Assembly (NCBI RefSeq): GCF_009930815.1
Contig: NZ_CP022222.1
Span: forward strand, 8,598,501 to 8,662,500
Source of the DNA: Bradyrhizobium sp. CCBAU 051011
GTDB lineage: Bacteria > Pseudomonadota > Alphaproteobacteria > Rhizobiales > Xanthobacteraceae
Reading direction: 5' to 3'
DNA length: 64,000 nt
The notes beneath the pieces are model-generated. The model ran no database searches. It was not told the DNA's origin and saw only the letters and a list, made by a program, of their open reading frames with translations. Shown one piece after another: positions 58,006 to 64,000 of this stretch. The number at the start of each line of letters is the position of its first letter. Positions within the stretch are counted from its first letter, which is position 1. Both the position numbers and the translations under genes were made by a program.

Positions 58006-58620
58006 CTATCGGTCGCAGGTTTCGCCCGCCGGCCACTCCGCGATAAAGCCCCTCGCCTTGTAGGGCTCGATCTTGTCCCATTCACCGAGCATGCGGCGGC
58101 TGAATTCGGCGTCGGTGTGCCAAAGCGCCCGCGGCGTCTTGAAGCTGTCGACCATGACCAGCATCTTCTCCACTTCCGGCCAGTGCCGGTGCAACGTCAT
58201 CGGATAGCGGCGCGCCGTCCAGGTATTGCCGAGGCAGATCACGCTGCGGATGTTGCCGAGCCCCAGCGCGGCGTCGATGATGGGCAGCGAATAGATCACG
58301 TTCTCGCCGGTGTTCATTGCGCGATCCTCTCTCAGGATGATGTTGGCCGGAACGCCGCGCGCCATCATTGCATCGGCAATGATCGCGCATTCCGAGCGGT
58401 CCGATCCCGGCGTCACTCCGCCGCTCACGATGGCCCAGCGGAAATATCCCGCCCGCCACAGCCGGCAGGCTTCGTCGACGCGTCCGTCGACATCCTGGCG
58501 CGTACCGAATACGAACAGCAGGTCGGCCGGCCGCAGCGGCGTCTCGACCAGATGCCGCGCATTGATCGCGGCGATCTCGGCTTCCGTTGGCAATCGCGTC
58601 GTCGGAATTGTCACGGCCAC
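58006..58620 (-). CDS. YdcF family protein (DUF218)
   Basis: A 204-aa protein with the DUF218 pattern: PADLLFVFGTRQDVDGRVDE, FRWAIVSGGVTPGSDRSECA, then AMMARGVPANIILREDRAMN and TGENV. No membrane segment, so like soluble YdcF of E. coli, which binds SAM. Function unknown. The stop is 2 bp from the convergent MocR-type gene. Confidence 0.85.
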   Translation of the reverse strand: MAVTIPTTRLPTEAEIAAINARHLVETPLRPADLLFVFGTRQDVDGRVDEACRLWRAGYFRWAIVSGGVTPGSDRSECAIIADAMMARGVPANIILREDRAMNTGENVIYSLPIIDAALGLGNIRSVICLGNTWTARRYPMTLHRHWPEVEKMLVMVDSFKTPRALWHTDAEFSRRMLGEWDKIEPYKARGFIAEWPAGETCDR

Positions 58621-58709
58621 TCGCTTCGTATCAGGGAATGCCGCACAAAGTGCCGCGCCTTGCGGCGCTTCGCGAAATCACATTTCGTGTCGCTTGATTG
58701 CGAATCAGA

Positions 58710-59315
58710 CTACGGCAGCAGTGTCTCGGGAAGCGCGTCGAACGAATATCTGCGCGGCCGATTGCGCTTGATGAAGCCGCCGACGGTCCAGGCAAACCAG
58801 ATCGCCATGCCGACCAGAAACAACGCGCCGATGAATTCGGAAGTCGCGAGCGCCCGCACAAGAAGTCCGACCATGGCGATGGCCAGCAGTGCCAGCATTG
58901 CAACTGCCACGGCATAGGTCACCGTCCCGATGCCGCCGTTCAGGGAAGCCGTACTGCCCGCCGCCTTCATCCTGCGATGCAGCTCGGTGATGAAGGCGCG
59001 GTAGCCCTGGTCCTGCGGCGTCATCAATGCAACCGTCTGCCAGCTCGTCGAAAGGATGGCGATCCGTCCGCCGCCGGTCCTTGCGATATCGGCGCGAAAG
59101 CGGCGGGATTGCATCGTCATCGGCCGATATGACAGGCGGATCGAAGCAATCTCGGCATAGGGCCATACGCCGGACCGGCTGCCGATCCGCCACGACAATC
59201 CGGCGTCCGTCAGTTCGAATTGCTGCGCCGACGAGATCAGCGACGCCTTGTAGGCGTAGCTGACCGTGCGCGCGCGCTCGCCTTCCGTTGCCTGGTTCGG
59301 TAGTGATGTCGGCAA
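58710..59315 (-). CDS. Membrane protein of unknown function
   Basis: A 201-aa protein. A soluble N-terminal part resembles a PH-like/bacterial membrane-flanked domain (FELTDAGLSWRIGSRSGVWP, IASIRLSYRPMTMQSRRFRA). Two C-terminal membrane helices follow (TYAVAVAMLALLAIAMVGLL, FIGALFLVGMAIWFAWTVGG). No specific family is assigned. Confidence 0.7.
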   Translation of the reverse strand: MPTSLPNQATEGERARTVSYAYKASLISSAQQFELTDAGLSWRIGSRSGVWPYAEIASIRLSYRPMTMQSRRFRADIARTGGGRIAILSTSWQTVALMTPQDQGYRAFITELHRRMKAAGSTASLNGGIGTVTYAVAVAMLALLAIAMVGLLVRALATSEFIGALFLVGMAIWFAWTVGGFIKRNRPRRYSFDALPETLLP

Positions 59316-59384
59316 TTCAAAATATCCGTGACGTTTGAGCCCGCCTGCTTGCGCGGCGCGCCGGCTTTACCTTACAAGCGGGCC

Positions 59385-59819
59385 ATGGCCCAGACGACTT
59401 ATTTTCCGCGCCGCCTGATCCTGGCCGGCGCGATAGTTTCCGGAGTGCTGCTGGCGCTTGCCGTGCACATGCTGGGCGCGCGCTACGGGCTCGATCTCGG
59501 CGGCCTGTGGCGGTCCAATACCGGCGAGTTCATGCCCGCGGGCGCGGCGATCGCGTGGTGGCTGATTGCGACCGTGGGCTTTTCCGGCGGCTATTTCACC
59601 GCCAATTTGATGCATGGCGCGGCCTCGGGCCAGATTCCGCAACGGATGCGGCAGTTCCTGATCGTGGTCGGTGTGCTGATCCTTGCCGGAGCCGGACAGG
59701 CCGCCTCGGCGCCGAGCCCGGTCCCGACCGTATCGGGCGTGCTCGCCGGTCTCGCCGCCCTGTGCCTCGGTGCCGTGATGGCGTTTTGCGGCGCGCATTT
59801 CGCGCTGCGCAAGGCCTGA
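59385..59819 (+). CDS. Small polytopic membrane protein of unknown function
   Basis: 144 aa with four hydrophobic segments (LILAGAIVSGVLLALAVHML, GAAIAWWLIATVGFSGGYFT, FLIVVGVLILAGAGQAA, LAGLAALCLGAVMAFCGAHF). Start at the Met of AQTTYFPRR; the upstream in-frame Met lacks support. No family recognised. Confidence 0.65.
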   Translation: MAQTTYFPRRLILAGAIVSGVLLALAVHMLGARYGLDLGGLWRSNTGEFMPAGAAIAWWLIATVGFSGGYFTANLMHGAASGQIPQRMRQFLIVVGVLILAGAGQAASAPSPVPTVSGVLAGLAALCLGAVMAFCGAHFALRKA

Positions 59820-59839
59820 GGAAAGCAGGCTTAAAACAA

Positions 59840-62242
59840 TCAGGCGACGACCTTCGCGCGGGCCTTCGACAGCATCGTTTCCACCTCGGCCACGGGACGC
59901 GGCGGGCTGAACAAATAGCCTTGCGCCTGTGTGCAACCTTCCTGGCGCAACAGGTCGAACTGCTCGACGGTCTCGACGCCTTCCGCCGTGGTGACGATGC
60001 CCAGACTCTTGCCGAGGCCGGTCACGGCGCGGACGATCGCCATCGAATCATCGCGCGTCGCCAGTTCAGTGATGAACGAGCGGTCGATCTTGATCTTGTC
60101 GAACGGGAAGCTGCGCAGGTAGCTGAGCGAAGAGTATCCGGTTCCGAAGTCATCGAGCGAAATCCGCACCCCGAAGGCGCGAAGCTCGTGCAGAACGGAA
60201 AGCGTGGCCTCACTGTTCTGCAGCAATACCGATTCCGTGATCTCGAGCTCAAGCCGGTCCGCCGGAAGACCGGAGGCTTTCAGCGCCTCCTTCACCGTCA
60301 ACACCAGATTGGGATTCTTGAACTGCACCGGCGAGAGATTGACGGCGACACCGACATCCCGCGACCACCGGGCGGCGTCCATGCAGGCCTGGCACAACAC
60401 CCACTCGCCGATCGGCACGATCAGGCCGGTTTCCTCCGCCAGCGGAATGAAGTTGACCGGAGAGATCATGCCGCGCAGCGAATGATTCCACCGCACCAGG
60501 GCTTCGAAGCCAACGACGACGTCTTTGGCGACGTCGCGGATCGGCTGGTAATAGACTTCGAACTCCTTGCGCTGTAGCGCCGCGCGCAAGTCGAGTTCCA
60601 GGAGCCGCCGCGCCTGCGCGCGGGCGTCCATCCCGGTCTCGAAGAAACGATAGGTGCCGCGGCCGTCTTCCTTGGCGCGATAGAGCGCGAGATCGGCCTT
60701 CTTGAGCAGCTCGTCGGGATTCTTGCCGTCTTCCGGCGCCAGCGAAATGCCGATGCTGACGCCGATGACGAGCTGGTGGCCGGCGATCTCGTAAGGCGCG
60801 GAAACCTGCTCGACGACGTGGCTGGCGAGCAAGGCGACGGCGGACGGATCGCAATCGTTGCAGAACTGCACAATGGCGAATTCGTCTCCGCCGAGCCGCG
60901 CCACTGTGTCGTTCTCACCGATGCATGCGCCGAGACGGCGGGCGACTTCCTTCAATAGCGCGTCGCCAACGGGATGACCGAGCGAATCGTTGATGTCCTT
61001 GAAGTGGTCGAGGTCAAGACAGAGCACCGCGAGCTGATCGCTGCGCTTGGCGAGCCGCAACGCCTTTTCGAGCTGCTCGCGGAATAGTATCCGGTTCGGC
61101 AGATTGGTCAGCGCGTCATGGCGCGCCATGTGGGAAATCTGTTCCTGGGCCTGCTGCCATTCGGTGATGTCTTCGAAGGTAGCGACCCATCCGCCGCCGT
61201 TCTTGGGCTGATCGACCACGCGGATCGACCGTCCATTGCGGGTCAACGTCCTGGTCACGCTGTCGCCGGCCCTGGCGGCGGCAATCACGCTGGCGACGAA
61301 CTGATCGGGATCACCGTCCCAGCGATTGAGCGCCTTCTGCTGCCGAAGCACGTCGAGCAGCAAACGGCCTTGAAGAGCCATGCCGGTGCGCCCCATCATT
61401 TCGGCATAGCGTTGATTGTTGAGCAGGATGCGGCCATCCGCATCGAACATGCAAAGTCCCTGCGACATGTTGTCGAGCGCGGTATCGAGCAGGACTTTCT
61501 GACTATGGAGTTCGCCCTTGGCGCGGCGGTCGATCATCGCCGCCAGCAGCGACAGGCCGAGGATGGCGAATGCCGCGACCGCCGTCAGGAACGATAGCGC
61601 GGTCGGGGAAATCGACATCGTGTCGGAGCCGAGAGTCGGATCCGGAATCAACGTGACCGCGCCCATCGCCGTGAAATGATGCGAGACGATGGCAACCGTC
61701 AGCAGCCCGGTGGCGGCCATGGTATGGACCGGATTGTCACGGCGTATCGCGACAAGAAGCGCGATGGCCGCGAACAGGCTGCCAAACACGATCGAGGCCA
61801 GCACGAGGCCGTGCGACCATACAATGAACGCCGGCAGCTCGAGCGCTGCCATGCCGGTATAGTGCATCGCTGCGACACCGCCGCCGATGACGGCGCCGCC
61901 AAGGCCAACCACCCACCGACGTGAACTGGATAACGCAATGCAAAGACCGGTGGCCACGATGGCTATCGCGAAGACCAGCGACAACAAGGTGACGGGTATG
62001 CTGTATCCGGCACCCGCGCCCGGATCGTAAGCCAGCATCGCGACGAAATGAGTGGCCCAGATTCCGCAGCCTCCGACAGCCGCGTCGAGACCGATCCAGA
62101 CTGCGCGCGTCCGGCCGCGCGATGCCCTGGCGCGATGAAACAGGCTTATGGCGACAGCGCTGGCGAGCCAGCAGATGGTGCCTGCCAATACGACCAGGCG
62201 CCAATCATGTTCAGTGGTGAGGCAAGTTAAGACGCGGTACAT
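59840..62242 (-). CDS. MHYT-sensor GGDEF-EAL c-di-GMP enzyme
   Basis: An 800-aa protein. The N-terminal ~250 residues form a seven-helix MHYT sensor with ATHFVAMLAYD, AAMHYTGMAAL and SHHFTAMGAV. A PAS region (~270-385) is followed by a GGDEF domain with intact GGDEF (ARLGGDEFAIV) and an EAL domain with intact EALVRW and DDFGTGYSSLSYL. Both c-di-GMP synthesis and breakdown are possible. MHYT domains are thought to bind copper and sense gases such as NO, CO or O2. Start after GGGGGAGTCTGTA. Confidence 0.93.
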   Translation of the reverse strand: MYRVLTCLTTEHDWRLVVLAGTICWLASAVAISLFHRARASRGRTRAVWIGLDAAVGGCGIWATHFVAMLAYDPGAGAGYSIPVTLLSLVFAIAIVATGLCIALSSSRRWVVGLGGAVIGGGVAAMHYTGMAALELPAFIVWSHGLVLASIVFGSLFAAIALLVAIRRDNPVHTMAATGLLTVAIVSHHFTAMGAVTLIPDPTLGSDTMSISPTALSFLTAVAAFAILGLSLLAAMIDRRAKGELHSQKVLLDTALDNMSQGLCMFDADGRILLNNQRYAEMMGRTGMALQGRLLLDVLRQQKALNRWDGDPDQFVASVIAAARAGDSVTRTLTRNGRSIRVVDQPKNGGGWVATFEDITEWQQAQEQISHMARHDALTNLPNRILFREQLEKALRLAKRSDQLAVLCLDLDHFKDINDSLGHPVGDALLKEVARRLGACIGENDTVARLGGDEFAIVQFCNDCDPSAVALLASHVVEQVSAPYEIAGHQLVIGVSIGISLAPEDGKNPDELLKKADLALYRAKEDGRGTYRFFETGMDARAQARRLLELDLRAALQRKEFEVYYQPIRDVAKDVVVGFEALVRWNHSLRGMISPVNFIPLAEETGLIVPIGEWVLCQACMDAARWSRDVGVAVNLSPVQFKNPNLVLTVKEALKASGLPADRLELEITESVLLQNSEATLSVLHELRAFGVRISLDDFGTGYSSLSYLRSFPFDKIKIDRSFITELATRDDSMAIVRAVTGLGKSLGIVTTAEGVETVEQFDLLRQEGCTQAQGYLFSPPRPVAEVETMLSKARAKVVA

Positions 62243-62543
62243 TACAGACTCCCCCAGCGGTCTGTAACAACGGTCCCATTCGTATATTTGGAGTAACCAC
62301 CTCAATCCGGAGTGGGCGGATGGTGAACAAACGTTTTGGAACTCAACCGGCCGCAGCCTGCCGATGGTTAACGGGCGTTAGCAAGCACCACTGCTGCAGC
62401 GGGGCCCGAAAAGCGGCCCGGATCTGAGGTGAGCGTTGCGCATGGGTCACCCTTCAGGGCGCCCATGCCGCTCAAACAGGTCCGTTTCGATATAACACTT
62501 CAACGGATATCGAAGTATGGATGCTGTCAGCCGCCTGCGCGAG

Positions 62544-62581
62544 AAAAACGCCGCGCGAGATATTCTTCCCGCGCGGCGATT
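62544..62581 (-). terminator. Terminator of the YciE/YciF gene
   Basis: On the minus strand CGCCGCGCG and CGCGCGGCG pair around a 12-nt loop, then TTTTTC. It lies ~20 bp after the stop codon. Confidence 0.8.
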
Positions 62582-62601
62582 TGCCTCAACCAGGGCGACG
62601 A

Positions 62602-63108
62602 TCAGCTTGCGGCGCGCAGGTTGACCTTGCCTTCCGCCAGCGAGGTCAGCTTCTTGTCGGTCGTCTTTTCCTCGTCGAGCGTCTGCTGCAGGATGCTGGC
62701 GCAATCGTTGCGCCCAAGCTGCCGCGCCCACGCAATCAGGCTGCCGTAGCGGGTAATTTCATAGTGCTCGGCGGCCTGCGCGGCGTTGATCAGCGCTGCA
62801 TCCAGCACAGCCTTGTCTTCGACCTCGGCCGCAACTTCATCGGCTTCCTCGATGATGCCGTCGATGGCCGGGCAATCGACCGCCTTCACCTCGGCGCCGT
62901 GCATGCGGAACACCTCTTCCAGGCGCTGTACATGCGTCCTGGTTTCGTCGAGATGTGTCAAAAAGCCCTGCTTTAGCTGCTTGTCGGTGGCCTTTTCGGC
63001 CATTTTTGGCAGCGCCTTCACGAGTTGTTTCTCGGCGTAATAGATGTCCTGCAATTGGTGGATGAACAGGTCGTTCATGGTCTTGATGTCTTTGGTGAAG
63101 AGTCCCAT
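62602..63108 (-). CDS. YciE/YciF ferritin-like protein (DUF892)
   Basis: A 168-aa four-helix protein: MNDLFIHQLQDIYYAEKQLV, LKQGFLTHLDETRTHVQRLE and INAAQAAEHYEITRYGSLIA carry the Glu/His residues of a ferritin-like di-iron site. YciE/YciF proteins are general-stress proteins. Start after GGAGGACGACGGCA. Not linked to its neighbours. Confidence 0.92.
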   Translation of the reverse strand: MGLFTKDIKTMNDLFIHQLQDIYYAEKQLVKALPKMAEKATDKQLKQGFLTHLDETRTHVQRLEEVFRMHGAEVKAVDCPAIDGIIEEADEVAAEVEDKAVLDAALINAAQAAEHYEITRYGSLIAWARQLGRNDCASILQQTLDEEKTTDKKLTSLAEGKVNLRAAS

Positions 63109-63506
63109 TGCCGTCGTCCTCCGTTTGGAACACGCGGGTGCACGGCCTGGTTTTTGGCCCCGTCGCGCGCTTCGTGTTCGATGCTGATGGAGGCTAACCG
63201 GCTCGCGAATGCGATGTTCCTAATCGCCCCGAAAACGTCGCGATGGAACGCTGGAAACGCTGGAACGCCGCGGACAAAAACAGCACCGCGGAAACGGACC
63301 TCATTGCGACTCAAAATCGTTAACGCGGCGACATATGTAGGGCGTATGACAAAGACGGCGAGCGAAGCCAAAAGGCATGCTTGTCAAGGGCTGCACAACG
63401 GTCCGGTTTTGGCTTATGGGTTGCGCGCACGGTGCCCTCTGCCCGTCGACTGTCACGTGCCGTGACAGGCCCACCTTTACCTATTGCCGCCCCGCCGGGA
63501 GGATGA
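63109..63506. other. Intergenic region, no gene seen
   Basis: 398 bp between divergent genes. A tandem GGAACGCTGGAAACGCTGGA stretch sits near 63245 and a TTAAC half site near 63320. No promoter or RNA gene is recognisable with confidence. Confidence 0.4.
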
Positions 63507-64000
63507 ATGCATCGGCTGCTGACCGCGCTCGGGCGCGGCTTCAAGGAGAAGATCGGCTGGAAACGGCTAGGAATCGCTGCGAGTCTTCTCATCATAGCTC
63601 TTGCGATCACCCATCTGGTTCGCACCCTCAAGGGTGTCGATACCGGGGTGATTCTGACTGCGCTGACCGAAATCGCGCCGCATCGCATCGCGCTGGCGGC
63701 GCTGTGCGTGGTCGGTGCGTTCTGCACGCTCACTTTCTATGATTTCTTCGCATTGCGAACCATTGGCAAGAATCACGTCCCTTACCGCATCGCCGCGCTG
63801 TCGAGCTTCACCAGCTACACCATCGGCCACAATATCGGCGCCACCGTCTTTACCGGCGGCGCGATCAGGTTCCGGATTTATTCCGACTACGGCCTGACGG
63901 CGATCGATGTCGCAAAAATCTGCTTTCTCTCGGGCCTCACCTTCTGGCTCGGCAATCTGTTCGTGCTCGGCTGCGGCATGGCCTGGCATCCCGAAGCGGC
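63507..64000 (+). CDS. MprF-like (LPG synthase TM domain) membrane protein, 3' partial
   Basis: 164 codons are visible before the right edge. The start ATG follows GGGAGGATGA. Several membrane helices are seen: RLGIAASLLIIALAITHLV, HRIALAALCVVGAFCTLTFY, and FTSYTIGHNIGATVFTGGAI with RFRIYSDYGLT. The last motif is typical of the lysylphosphatidylglycerol synthetase/flippase TM domain (MprF, UPF0104). Whether the cytoplasmic aminoacyl-transfer domain follows cannot be seen. Confidence 0.8.
   Translation, partial: MHRLLTALGRGFKEKIGWKRLGIAASLLIIALAITHLVRTLKGVDTGVILTALTEIAPHRIALAALCVVGAFCTLTFYDFFALRTIGKNHVPYRIAALSSFTSYTIGHNIGATVFTGGAIRFRIYSDYGLTAIDVAKICFLSGLTFWLGNLFVLGCGMAWHPEA

Noticed and set aside
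62368..62381. CtrA-like site upstream of the MHYT-GGDEF-EAL gene
   Set aside because: TTAA and TTAG are 6 bp apart instead of 7.

Overview
The window is GC-rich alphaproteobacterial chromosome, most likely Bradyrhizobium or a close relative. Supporting signs are the subpolar (thick) flagellar gene set with a large 664-aa flagellin, FlaF/FlbT/FliX regulators, a CckA-type hybrid kinase beside flhB, families expanded in that group (DUF3551, DUF1127, DUF3606, TctC-type binding proteins) and dispersed palindromic intergenic repeats. Identification is from sequence features only. No tRNA, rRNA, CRISPR array, transposase or insertion sequence was seen.

Layout. 1-5 kb: housekeeping and accessory genes (methyltransferase-family membrane protein cut by the left edge, GFA protein, glutathione S-transferase, DUF3606 protein, two exported proteins, Tim44-like protein). 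5-13.6 kb: cckA, then on the minus strand flgB-flgC-fliE-fliQ-fliR-flhB, with divergent fliO-fliP. 13.7-18.4 kb: diguanylate cyclase, CusF-like protein, a nested RNA-like hairpin, small proteins and a FAD-linked dehydrogenase. 18.5-30.1 kb: a 1272-aa exported TPR protein, the minus-strand set fliL-fliM-pflI-like-motE-like, and the plus-strand operon flgF-flgG-flgA-flgH. 30.0-34.4 kb: an island (YidB, GlsB/YeaQ, tctC-tctB-tctA) flanked by ~150-bp imperfect direct copies of the flgH 3' end. 34.5-40 kb: small stress or envelope proteins, an SspB-like exported protein, DehI-like protein, hydratase, DksA and an HxlR/oxidoreductase divergent pair. 40-52.8 kb: fliX, flgI-flgJ-flgN-like, flaG-like, flaF plus an uncharacterised partner, flagellin, flbT, and flgE-flgK-flgL. 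52.9-64 kb: MsrB, FAD oxidoreductase, SixA-like phosphatase, Usp, MocR-type regulator, YdcF protein, an MHYT-GGDEF-EAL c-di-GMP protein, YciE/YciF protein and a truncated MprF-like membrane protein.

How the genes work together. Most of the flagellar rod, rings, hook, hook-filament junction, filament and part of the export gate are encoded here, but flhA, fliF, fliG, fliH, fliI, fliN, fliK, flgD and motAB are not in the window. Regulatory sites fit a Caulobacter-like hierarchy. CtrA-type boxes (TTAA-N7-TTAAC) lie upstream of flgB and of the giant TPR gene, with near matches at fliX/flgI, flbT/flagellin and the diguanylate cyclase. Sigma-54 type -24/-12 elements precede flgF, flgI and flgE. CckA, the kinase that feeds CtrA, is in the same locus. 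A ~95-aa beta-rich module is shared by flagellin (two copies), FlgL and FlgE and is the most striking structural signal in the window.
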